Assembly: GCA_031268065.1 (NCBI GenBank)
Contig: JAIRXX010000306.1
Span: forward strand, 1-5,747
Direction of reading: 5' to 3'
Source of the DNA: Propionibacteriaceae bacterium
Lineage (GTDB): Bacteria > Actinomycetota > Actinomycetes > Propionibacteriales > Propionibacteriaceae
Length of the DNA stretch: 5,747 nt
Shown here: positions 1 to 5,747 of the stretch, piece after piece
Position numbering within the stretch: the stretch's first letter is position 1
Layout of the letters: each line of letters opens with the position of its first letter
Position numbers and translations under genes: made by a program
Notes under the pieces: model-generated
The model's input: the letters and a program-made list of their open reading frames with translations, nothing else
Databases searched by the model: none
Told to the model about the DNA's origin: nothing

Positions 1-1414
1 GCGCCGCCAGCAGCATGCACACCGCTGGACGCAACGCGCTGGGACACACGATTGCCTGGGAGCGCCAGGCTGTCGGCCCGTTCACCGATATGCGGTGCGG
101 ATCGAGCAGTTGGATGTCGGCCCCGAATTTCTTCAAGTCCACCAAGTGGATGGCCCGATTCTCATAAACCCAGTCGTGGATGAGGGTGTTGCCCTCTGCC
201 ATCGCCGCGATGAGCGCGAAAAAGGGCAGATTGTCGATATTGAGGCCGGGGAAGGGGAGCGGGTGAATCTTGTCTTGGGCGTGGCGCAATTTCGAGGGGT
301 AGACCGTCAGATCGACCAACCTGGTGCGCGAATTCTCCGCGAAGTACTCATCGCTGAGCTGATAGCGCAGCCCCATCTCGGCGAGCACGGCCAATTCGAT
401 TTCCAGGAATTCAATCGGGGCGCGGCGCACGGTCAACTCGGAATTGGTCACTATCGCGGCGGTGATCAGGCTCATCGCCTCAATCGGGTCTTCCGAGGGC
501 GCGAAACGGATGTCCGAACGTATCTCGCGCACCCCGTTGACCCGCAGCGTGGTGGTGCCGATGCCGTCGATTCGCACGCCGAGTTCTTCGAGGAAGAAAC
601 ACAAATCCTGGACCATGTAATTGCTGGAGGCATTGCGGATTATCGTCTCGCCAGGGTGCAGCGCGGCGGCCATCAGCACATTCTCGGTCACAGTGTCGCC
701 GCGCTCGATCAGGGTGACTTTCACCTGGGGATCGGATTGCGGGGTGACTTGGGCGCGGTAGAAGTTGTCGGAGGGGCGGACCGACAGGCCATATTGGCGC
801 AGGGCGTGCAAATGCGGGCCAACGGTGCGCACGCCGAGTTCGCATCCGCCGGCGTAGGGGAGTTTGAAGGATTGTTCGCAGTGGAGCAGTGGGCCGAGGA
901 ACATGATGATCGAGCGGGTGCGCTGGGCTGCCTTGACATTGATCGAGTCCAAGTCCAAGGTTTCCGGGCGGATCAATTCCAATTCGGATTTGTCTGGCGA
1001 CCAAGTGATTTTGACGCCGATGCTGGACAGGACTTCAAGCAGGCGGTTCACTTCTTCGATTTGGGCCACTCCGCGCAGCACAGTGCGGCCATAGTTGAGC
1101 AGGCTGGCGCAGAGCAGTGCCACGGCGGCGTTCTTGGAGGAGCGCACGGCTATGGACCCTTGCAGCCGGGTCGGCCCGACGATCCGGAAGCCGGGGGTGC
1201 CCACCTCTTTCGCGGGGTGCAGCAGCGGCGCCTCCAGGGCGGAGGCGATGCGGTTGATCATTTCCAGGCTGAGGTTTTGGCCGCCGGACTCGATTCTCCC
1301 GATGGCAGACTGGCTGGTGTTAAGCAGTCTTGCCAATTCGGCTTGGGTCAGGTTCCGCTGTTTGCGGGCGTCCCGGATCAGCGCACCGATAGCAAGAGGG
1401 AGTAGTTCAGCCAT
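1..1414 (-). CDS. murA: HTH-domain-fused MurA-family UDP-N-acetylglucosamine 1-carboxyvinyltransferase (3' end outside window)
   Basis: MurA transfers enolpyruvate from phosphoenolpyruvate to UDP-N-acetylglucosamine, the first committed cytoplasmic step of peptidoglycan synthesis. The frame is open for 471 codons from an ATG and leaves the window without a stop. Residues about 8-62 form a Cro/C1-type helix-turn-helix ([15 protein letters not shown], then [12 protein letters not shown]). The transferase fold starts near residue 76. Residues matching the E. coli active site are visible: SSKN with K94-N95, the catalytic loop AGGCELGVR with C191 and R196, the general-base aspartate D394 in NIDNLP, R420 in YENR, and R462 in SALRP. 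E. coli MurA is about 419 residues with no HTH, so the extra N-terminus is real added sequence. Perhaps 40-50 C-terminal residues are missing. The gene diverges from lpd. A long opposite-strand open frame across it is a codon-bias shadow. Family assignment is secure; whether this is the housekeeping or a second MurA, and whether the HTH binds DNA, cannot be seen here. Confidence 0.9.
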   Translation of the reverse strand, partial: MAELLPLAIGALIRDARKQRNLTQAELARLLNTSQSAIGRIESGGQNLSLEMINRIASALEAPLLHPAKEVGTPGFRIVGPTRLQGSIAVRSSKNAAVALLCASLLNYGRTVLRGVAQIEEVNRLLEVLSSIGVKITWSPDKSELELIRPETLDLDSINVKAAQRTRSIIMFLGPLLHCEQSFKLPYAGGCELGVRTVGPHLHALRQYGLSVRPSDNFYRAQVTPQSDPQVKVTLIERGDTVTENVLMAAALHPGETIIRNASSNYMVQDLCFFLEELGVRIDGIGTTTLRVNGVREIRSDIRFAPSEDPIEAMSLITAAIVTNSELTVRRAPIEFLEIELAVLAEMGLRYQLSDEYFAENSRTRLVDLTVYPSKLRHAQDKIHPLPFPGLNIDNLPFFALIAAMAEGNTLIHDWVYENRAIHLVDLKKFGADIQLLDPHRISVNGPTAWRSQAIVCPSALRPAVCMLLAA

Positions 1415-1420
1415 ACAGAC

Positions 1421-1426
1421 ACTATA
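1421..1426 (-). promoter_or_regulatory. Putative -10 element of the HTH-MurA gene, leaderless arrangement
   Basis: On the minus strand the hexamer TATAGT ends 6 bases before the A of the ATG at 1414, so transcription would begin at or next to the start codon. No purine-rich ribosome binding site can be placed between the two. Leaderless mRNAs are common in actinobacteria. The -35 region is weak (TTCATT at 1444-1449, 17-base spacer). The call rests on the hexamer and its spacing alone. Confidence 0.45.
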
Positions 1427-1450
1427 TATCACATGCGAGATGAAATGAAT

Positions 1451-1475
1451 GGTTTGGGGAATTGTTTGCCGAACC
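1451..1475. repeat. Imperfect inverted repeat between divergent murA-like and lpd genes
   Basis: GGTTTGG (1451-1457) faces CCGAACC (1469-1475) across an 11-base spacer, with one mismatch between the 7-base arms. It lies upstream of both putative promoters, so a bound protein could affect either gene. The HTH domain of the neighbouring MurA-like protein is one conceivable binder. Repeats of this size arise by chance, so support is modest. Confidence 0.25.
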
Positions 1476-1512
1476 CTTGGGACGGGTCGCGGACTTGGCA
1501 GCTGGCATGTTC

Positions 1513-1518
1513 TACAGT
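1513..1518 (+). promoter_or_regulatory. Putative -10 element of lpd, leaderless arrangement
   Basis: TACAGT fits the TANNNT consensus and ends 7 bases before the ATG at 1526, placing the expected transcript start at the start codon. The bases directly before the ATG (GTTGAAGCC) contain no good ribosome binding site, which agrees with leaderless translation. No strong -35 is visible: TTGGCA at 1495-1500 is only 12 bases upstream. Confidence 0.45.
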
Positions 1519-1525
1519 TGAAGCC

Positions 1526-2923
1526 ATGAGCTTACACTTTGACGTCGTTGTGCTGGGCGCCGGACCTGGCGGATACGTTGCGGCGATCCGGGCCGCGCAA
1601 TTGGGGCTGAAGACGGCGATCATCGAGAAGAAGTGGTGGGGCGGCGTCTGCTTGAACGTCGGCTGCATTCCGACGAAATCGCTGTTGCGCAACGCGGAGC
1701 TGGCACAGGTTTTCAACCAGCAAGCCGACCTCTACGGGATCAATGGCGAGGTCAGCTTTGACTACACTGCGGCATTCGCCCGCAGCAGGGTGGTTTCCGA
1801 GCGGATGGTCAAGGGCGTCCACTTCTTGATGCGAAAGAACAAAATCACCGAATACAACGGCCCCGGCAGCTTTGCAGACGGTAAGACGCTCCGGGTTGAG
1901 ACCGACTCCGGCGTTGAGACGCTGACTTTCGACAACTGCGTCATCGCAGTCGGGGCCACTGCGAAGATGCTGCCCGACACCCAGGTCAGCGACAGGGTAC
2001 ACACCTACGAGCAGCAGATACTTTCCGCCAAACTGCCTAAGTCGGCCATCATCTGCGGCGCTGGGGCCATCGGCACCGAATTCGCCTACGTCTTGGCGAA
2101 TTACCAGGTGCAGGTCACCCTGGTGGAATATCTGGACCGCATGGTTCCCAACGAGGACCCGGAGGTGTCAGCCGAACTCGCCAAGGCTTACCAGCGGCTC
2201 GGGGTGGAGGTCTTGACCGCCACCAAGGTGGATCGCATCGAAGAATTCGAGGCTGGAGTGCGCGTCACCGTCAGCCCATCCGCCGGGGGAGAGCAAAGGG
2301 TGCTGGAGGCCGAGCAGGTCTTGCAGTCGCTGGGATTCGCCCCGCGCACCCAGGGCTACGGCTTGGAGAACACCGGGGTTGAGTTGACGAAGCGGGGCGC
2401 GATAGCCATTGACGAGCGGATGCGGACGAATGTGCCCGGGATTTACGCCATTGGCGACGTAACCATGAAATTGATGCTGGCGCACACCGCCGAGGCGCAA
2501 GCAGTGGTGGCCGCCGAGGCCATCGCCGGGATCGAGACCATGCCCATCGACTACGACATGATCCCGAGGGCGACCTATTGCCAGCCGCAGGTCGGCTCTT
2601 TCGGCTACACCGAGGAGCAGGCGAAAGAGCGCGGCTACAACGTAAAGGTGGCTAAATTCCCCTTCTCGGCCAATGGGAAAGCCTGGGGCTTGGGGGAGCC
2701 GGTCGGATTCGTGAAGATCGTCGCCGACGCGCAGTACAACGAGATTTTGGGTGCGCACATGGTCGGGCCGGAAGTCTCAGAACTGCTGCCCGAATTGACT
2801 TTGGCGCAGCTGTGGGATTTGACCACTGACGAGGTTGGCCGCAATATCCACGCGCATCCGAGCCTGTCCGAGGCGCTGAAAGAGGCCGCTGAGGGGATTT
2901 CCGGCCAGATGGTCAATCTTTAG
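1526..2923 (+). CDS. lpd: Dihydrolipoamide dehydrogenase (E3)
   Basis: This FAD enzyme reoxidises the dihydrolipoyl groups of 2-oxoacid dehydrogenase complexes, reducing NAD+, in the cytoplasm. The 465-residue product has the full fold in order: FAD-binding GAGPGG at residues 11-16; redox-active disulfide C42-x4-C47 in [16 protein letters not shown]-binding GAGAIG near 178-183; a second FAD motif with G310-D311 in YAIGDV; and a C-terminal dimerisation domain with catalytic H444 and E449 in HAHPSLSE. Length and motif placement match the mycobacterial Lpd (about 464 residues) as I recall it, more closely than E3s with an added lipoyl domain. The start at 1526 was chosen because homologues begin a few residues before the first beta strand. 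The frame extends 31 codons further upstream, but those codons look unrelated and would overlap the promoters. No E1 or E2 gene is adjacent, so it is an isolated E3 that probably serves complexes encoded elsewhere. Confidence 0.95.
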   Translation: MSLHFDVVVLGAGPGGYVAAIRAAQLGLKTAIIEKKWWGGVCLNVGCIPTKSLLRNAELAQVFNQQADLYGINGEVSFDYTAAFARSRVVSERMVKGVHFLMRKNKITEYNGPGSFADGKTLRVETDSGVETLTFDNCVIAVGATAKMLPDTQVSDRVHTYEQQILSAKLPKSAIICGAGAIGTEFAYVLANYQVQVTLVEYLDRMVPNEDPEVSAELAKAYQRLGVEVLTATKVDRIEEFEAGVRVTVSPSAGGEQRVLEAEQVLQSLGFAPRTQGYGLENTGVELTKRGAIAIDERMRTNVPGIYAIGDVTMKLMLAHTAEAQAVVAAEAIAGIETMPIDYDMIPRATYCQPQVGSFGYTEEQAKERGYNVKVAKFPFSANGKAWGLGEPVGFVKIVADAQYNEILGAHMVGPEVSELLPELTLAQLWDLTTDEVGRNIHAHPSLSEALKEAAEGISGQMVNL

Positions 2924-2928
2924 CCGCG

Positions 2929-2954
2929 AAACCAGGAGTCCGAAAAACCAGGAG
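2929..2954. repeat. Short direct repeat in the lpd-sortase convergent gap
   Basis: AAACCAGGAG occurs at 2929-2938 and again at 2945-2954, 16 bases apart, directly after the lpd stop codon. The 75-base gap between the two convergent stop codons shows no GC-rich hairpin followed by a T-run on either strand, so these repeats are its only notable structure. They may be a small local duplication. Confidence 0.35.
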
Positions 2955-2998
2955 GCCGCGCAGCAGGCCAGGATGGGGGATCGGTTGCGGTTCTTGGC

Positions 2999-3703
2999 TC
3001 ACTGCCCGTAGAGCGCGTCCAGCACCCCGACCACCACGATATTGTTCACTGACCGGCCATTGTTGGGCCGCTGCAGGCAGGTGACCACCACAATCCGCCC
3101 CGGCACAGTGGCGTCCCAGACTTCGACTTTCTCGTCCAACTTCGTCTTGGGCACTGAGATCACTTCGGTGACGCGGTATTTAACGTTGTCAGCGTACATT
3201 TCAGCGCCGATTGGCACCTTTCCCCTTGCGTTCTCGACATCGATCAGGTAGTTGCCGGGGCCGACTCCGCCGTTGCGCAGGGAATGGGCGGCCATATAGA
3301 CCGTACCTTGGTCGGCGCGGTCGAGGCTGACACCCATATTCCTAATCCAGAAAACGCTGCGGAAGCCGGGGGGATTGATGACATTCTTCACCGCGTTCAT
3401 CGCCCCCAGCGGGGCGTCCAATCCGACGGCGGGCACTCGGAAGCGTTTGCCCGAGATTTCCGGCTCCGGGTCCATCTCGGCGATGATCTCGGGAGTCCAC
3501 TCCTCGGGGTCTTCGGGCACCACCCAGTTGCCCTCTATATCGCGTTGGGCATTTTCTTGGGGCGGGAAAATCTGGCTGTAACCCCACATCCCGATTGCCC
3601 CCAGCATCAGCAGCACCGACAGCGTTATCAGCAGCGGGATGAAGAACCCCTTGCGCCGCTTGCGTTCTTCCTCGGGCTGTTCCCCGCGGTTGTCCTCAGC
3701 CAC
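2999..3703 (-). CDS. Membrane-anchored sortase family transpeptidase (class E/F-like)
   Basis: Sortases cleave a C-terminal sorting signal on exported proteins at an active-site cysteine and join the protein to the cell wall or to another pilin. The 234-residue product has a charged cytoplasmic N-terminus (about 1-19, ending KRRK), one hydrophobic membrane segment at about 20-41, an acidic, proline-rich linker (48-84) and the extracellular sortase barrel from about 85. The catalytic triad is readable as H140 in MAAHSLRNGG, C209 in VVVTCLQR and probably R217 in NNGRSVNN; R212 is the alternative. Single-pass N-terminal anchoring and the compact size suit the actinobacterial class E/F sortases, but the sequence after the cysteine is unusual and the class is uncertain. 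The start is GTG at 3703, chosen for the strong GAGGAGG just upstream. It converges on lpd, and no pilin or LPXTG-type substrate is encoded here, so it may be a housekeeping enzyme with scattered substrates. Confidence 0.85.
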   Translation of the reverse strand: MAEDNRGEQPEEERKRRKGFFIPLLITLSVLLMLGAIGMWGYSQIFPPQENAQRDIEGNWVVPEDPEEWTPEIIAEMDPEPEISGKRFRVPAVGLDAPLGAMNAVKNVINPPGFRSVFWIRNMGVSLDRADQGTVYMAAHSLRNGGVGPGNYLIDVENARGKVPIGAEMYADNVKYRVTEVISVPKTKLDEKVEVWDATVPGRIVVVTCLQRPNNGRSVNNIVVVGVLDALYGQ

Positions 3704-3707
3704 TTCG

Positions 3708-3714
3708 CCTCCTC
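3708..3714 (-). promoter_or_regulatory. Ribosome binding site of the sortase gene, fixing a GTG start
   Basis: On the minus strand GAGGAGG lies 4 bases before GTG at 3703-3701. This strong match to the anti-Shine-Dalgarno sequence, with a slightly short spacer, decides the GTG start. No nearby ATG is in frame. Confidence 0.7.
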
Positions 3715-3912
3715 ATTGAACGAAAACAAGGATACCAACCACGTTATTCCACTATTAGCCCTTGGCCCACATCGGCAACACCGATCAGGCGATAGCCGAA
3801 TCTGATTAATCTGAATTCCACCTTCTCCCCGACGTCCTGGCGCGGACAGTCGGGCTGCCGCAAAGCTGAGCGGTGGCGAATGGGGAAGTGCGCCCAATAA
3901 TCCTTAGTTGAC

Positions 3913-3926
3913 ATAATGCACATTAT
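3913..3926. promoter_or_regulatory. Perfect 14-base palindrome next to TTGACA, candidate operator
   Basis: ATAATG and CATTAT flank a central CA, giving perfect 6-base arms, in an AT-rich patch of an otherwise GC-rich window. A consensus-like -35 hexamer TTGACA (3908-3913) abuts it on the plus strand. No good -10 lies 16-18 bases downstream of that hexamer, so its use as a promoter is unproven. The palindrome resembles a site for a dimeric regulator of either divergent neighbour; no regulator family can be named. Confidence 0.4.
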
Positions 3927-3999
3927 CGGACAACTGGGTTGGGGGCGTTGGAGCGGGGTTGTGGCGCTGGCCAGCCTACGGGTGGGCAGATTTGGTTAT

Positions 4000-4013
4000 C
4001 CGAAGTGTTTCGG
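4000..4013. promoter_or_regulatory. Inverted repeat at the -35 position of the activase promoter
   Basis: CCGAA and TTCGG enclose a four-base GTGT spacer. The repeat covers the place where the -35 contact would fall relative to the extended -10 at 4020-4028. It could be an operator half-site pair or a chance stem-loop. Confidence 0.3.
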
Positions 4014-4019
4014 CTGGGA

Positions 4020-4028
4020 TGATAGTCT
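4020..4028 (+). promoter_or_regulatory. Putative extended -10 promoter of the activase gene
   Basis: TGATAGTCT fits TGnTAnnnT, the extended -10 form that needs little -35 contact; no good -35 hexamer is seen at the right distance. It would start a transcript near 4035, leaving a leader of about 20 bases that contains the ribosome binding site. Confidence 0.35.
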
Positions 4029-4042
4029 GCCCACTAGGGTTC

Positions 4043-4049
4043 GGGGAGG
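4043..4049 (+). promoter_or_regulatory. Ribosome binding site of the activase gene
   Basis: GGGGAGG sits 6 bases before the ATG at 4056, a good spacing. It supports that start over a second in-frame ATG at codon 8, which would leave almost nothing before the phosphate-binding loop. Confidence 0.65.
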
Positions 4050-4055
4050 CGATTT

Positions 4056-5747
4056 ATGGGCGAACTGGCGCTTGGCATGGACATCGGGTCCACGACGGTC
4101 AAGGCTGTCGTGCTCGATGGCGAGCGGGTGGTTTTCTCCGATTACCGCCGCCACCAGGCCAGCGTTCGCGGCGAATTGGGAAAGCTGCTGGCCGAGGTCG
4201 GCAGGCGGTTTCCCGGACAGCGCTTCCGCTGCGCGGTCACCGGTTCGGGCGGCGTGCATGTCGCTGAGTTGATGGGCGTGACCTTCGTCCAGGAAGTGAT
4301 CGCCGGAACCGAATCCATCCAGCGTTTTCTGCCTGACACCGATGTGGTCATCGAATTGGGCGGCGAAGACGCGAAGATCACCTATCTGAAGCCGGTTCCC
4401 GAACAGCGGATGAACGGCACCTGCGCCGGTGGCACCGGCGCCTTCATCGACCAGATGGCCACCTTGCTGCAAACCGACGCCCAGGGCCTGGACGAATTGG
4501 CGTCGCGCTACACCCACCTTCACCCGATCGCCTCGCGCTGCGGCGTATTCGCCAAGAGCGATCTGCAGCCGCTGATCAACCAAGGCGCCGCCCACACCGA
4601 TCTGGCCGCATCGGTGTTCCAGGCGGTGTCCACCCAGACCATTGCCGGGCTGGCCTGCGGGCACCCCATCCGGGGCAATATCGTCTTCCTGGGCGGCCCG
4701 CTGCATTTCCTGCCCCAACTTCGCGCGGCCTACCAACGCGCCCTGGAGGCCCAGGCGACCTCGTTCACCACCCCGGAAGACGCGCACCTGTACGTGGCGC
4801 TGGGCGCGGCGCTGCTGGCTGGCGGCGAGCCGAGTTCGGCGCGGAAATTGGTCCAACGGCTGACCCAAGCAACCCAGCTCTCGCTGGTCTCCTCCCGGAT
4901 GCGCCCGCTGTTCGCCGACCCAGCGGAGTACGAAGCCTTCCAGCTCCGCCACCGGCAGTTCCAAATCTTGCAAAAGCCCTTGTCAGGGGCCATTGGCGAT
5001 CTGTTTCTCGGCATCGACGCCGGGTCTACGACGATCAAGGCGGTGCTGATCGACGCCGAGGGCGAATTGCGCTACTCCCATTACGACTCCAACCGGGGCG
5101 ATCCGGTGAAAGCGGGGGTGGAGATAATGCGCGACATCTATGCCCTGATGCCCAAGACGGCGGTCCTCGCCCGCGCCTGCGTCACCGGCTACGGCGAAGG
5201 ACTCGTCCAGACGGCGTTGCGGGCCGATGACGGCGAAATAGAGACGATGGCCCACTACCGCGCCGCGCAACGGCTCTCCCCCGGCGTCACCTCGGTGATC
5301 GACATCGGCGGCCAGGACATGAAATACCTGCGCATCCGCAACCAGGCCATCGATTCGATAGCGGTGAACGAAGCCTGCTCGTCGGGCTGCGGCTCCTTCC
5401 TGCAGACCTTCGCCCAGACGATGGGCCAAGATATCCAGTCTTTCGCGGACGCGGCCATCTCGGCCCAGTCGCCGGTGGACCTGGGCAGCCGCTGCACGGT
5501 ATTCATGAATTCCTCGGTCAAACAGGCGCAGAAGGAGGGCGCCGGGGTGGCCGACATCTCCGCTGGCCTGTCTTACGCGGTGGTGCGCAACGCCCTCTAC
5601 AAGGTGATCAAGCTGCACGACGCCAGCGAACTCGGCGCCTTGGTCGTCGTCCAAGGCGGCACCTTCCTCAACGACGCGGTGCTGCGGGCGTTTGAATTGC
5701 TCACCGGGACTGAAGTGGTGCGCCCGAACATCGCCGGGCTGATGGGC
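4056..5747 (+). CDS. Large two-repeat acyl-CoA dehydratase activase-related protein (BcrAD/BadFG ATPase family; 3' end outside window)
   Basis: Small activases of this family (HgdC type) are iron-sulfur ASKHA ATPases that drive ATP-dependent electron injection into 2-hydroxyacyl-CoA dehydratases or benzoyl-CoA reductase. Here 564 codons are open to the window edge and hold two such domains in tandem. Repeat 1 (about 5-255) has the phosphate loop DIGSTTVKA, a second loop ELGGEDAKI near 100-108, C123 in [11 protein letters not shown]162 in [11 protein letters not shown] and an adenosine-side motif FLGGPLHFL near 211-219. Repeat 2 (about 317 to the edge) has [18 protein letters not shown] near 416-424, C441 in [12 protein letters not shown]480 in [11 protein letters not shown], and [10 protein letters not shown] near 531-540. 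A roughly 60-residue linker joins them. Family knowledge says such long proteins, often about 1,400 residues, continue into HgdB-like and DUF2229 domains, so much of the gene probably lies beyond the edge. The substrate of this long subfamily is not established, so I give no gene symbol. It is divergent from the sortase; downstream partners are not visible. Confidence 0.9.
   Translation, partial: MGELALGMDIGSTTVKAVVLDGERVVFSDYRRHQASVRGELGKLLAEVGRRFPGQRFRCAVTGSGGVHVAELMGVTFVQEVIAGTESIQRFLPDTDVVIELGGEDAKITYLKPVPEQRMNGTCAGGTGAFIDQMATLLQTDAQGLDELASRYTHLHPIASRCGVFAKSDLQPLINQGAAHTDLAASVFQAVSTQTIAGLACGHPIRGNIVFLGGPLHFLPQLRAAYQRALEAQATSFTTPEDAHLYVALGAALLAGGEPSSARKLVQRLTQATQLSLVSSRMRPLFADPAEYEAFQLRHRQFQILQKPLSGAIGDLFLGIDAGSTTIKAVLIDAEGELRYSHYDSNRGDPVKAGVEIMRDIYALMPKTAVLARACVTGYGEGLVQTALRADDGEIETMAHYRAAQRLSPGVTSVIDIGGQDMKYLRIRNQAIDSIAVNEACSSGCGSFLQTFAQTMGQDIQSFADAAISAQSPVDLGSRCTVFMNSSVKQAQKEGAGVADISAGLSYAVVRNALYKVIKLHDASELGALVVVQGGTFLNDAVLRAFELLTGTEVVRPNIAGLMG

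Larger units (their letters stand above)
3704..4055. other. Intergenic region between the divergent sortase and activase genes
   Basis: These 352 bases contain no gene that I can support. The open frames that cross them lack a plausible start or recognisable protein features. Visible elements are the sortase ribosome binding site at the left end, a direct repeat of AATCTGA (3799-3805 and 3808-3814), a 14-base palindrome abutting TTGACA (3908-3926), a small stem-loop sequence (4000-4013), and an extended -10 with a ribosome binding site before the activase. A possible minus-strand -10 for the sortase, TATCCT at 3729-3734, lacks a convincing -35. I saw no tRNA fold, riboswitch or transposon end. 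Confidence 0.6.

Noticed and set aside
95..1405. 436-codon plus-strand open frame opposite the MurA-like gene
   Set aside because: The opposite strand encodes a complete MurA domain with its catalytic residues. The plus-strand product is rich in Gly, Gln, His and Arg, lacks any recognisable motif, and looks like a codon-bias shadow.
1433..1525. N-terminal extension of lpd by 31 codons
   Set aside because: The extra residues do not resemble the E3 family, and the frame would begin inside the promoter of the divergent gene. The ATG at 1526 gives the normal family length.
2168..2758. 196-codon minus-strand open frame inside lpd
   Set aside because: It lies opposite the highly conserved NAD-binding and interface regions of lpd and has no features of its own.
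2951..2970. GGCC...GGCC as a terminator stem after lpd
   Set aside because: Only four base pairs form and no T-run follows on either strand.
3908..3937. Full sigma70-type promoter beginning at TTGACA
   Set aside because: No hexamer close to TANNNT is found 16-18 bases downstream, so only the hexamer and palindrome are reported.
3916..4272. Plus-strand open frame starting in the palindrome
   Set aside because: It has no ribosome binding site, overlaps the activase start in another frame, and its product is Trp- and Arg-rich without a recognisable fold.
3996..4973. 325-codon minus-strand open frame opposite the activase
   Set aside because: It lies antisense to clear ASKHA motifs and has the same low-complexity composition. 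A similar frame at 4983-5654 is rejected for the same reason.

Overview
This G+C-rich window looks like chromosomal DNA of an actinobacterium, probably one able to live anaerobically. Three things point that way: a dihydrolipoamide dehydrogenase that closely resembles the mycobacterial type as I recall it; an enolpyruvyl transferase of the MurA family that carries an N-terminal helix-turn-helix; and a membrane-anchored sortase. The anaerobic hint comes from the right end, which encodes an activase of the oxygen-sensitive 2-hydroxyacyl-CoA dehydratase type. The assignment is from residue patterns only; the species cannot be named.

Layout. Bases 1-1414 (minus strand) hold most of a MurA-like gene that runs off the left edge. 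It diverges across 111 bases from lpd (1526-2923, plus). Both divergent genes have a -10-like hexamer 6-7 bases before their ATG and no convincing ribosome binding site, so both may be translated from leaderless mRNAs. lpd converges on a sortase gene (2999-3703, minus) across 75 bases with no clear hairpin terminator. A 352-base intergenic region (3704-4055) follows. It separates the sortase from a divergent plus-strand gene (4056 to beyond 5747) for a large activase with two ASKHA-type ATPase repeats, cut by the right edge.

Functionally the window is a mosaic rather than one pathway. It combines cell-wall precursor synthesis with a possible built-in regulator, central carbon metabolism (E3 of 2-oxoacid dehydrogenases), cell-surface protein anchoring, and an iron-sulfur activase. 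No two adjacent genes run in the same direction, so no operon is contained within it. I saw no RNA gene, CRISPR array, insertion sequence or attachment site.

The most interesting points are the HTH-MurA fusion and the tandem activase. The two repeats of the activase each keep the cluster cysteines at an identical 39-residue spacing. This suggests that one polypeptide builds the iron-sulfur site that the classical small activases make as a homodimer.
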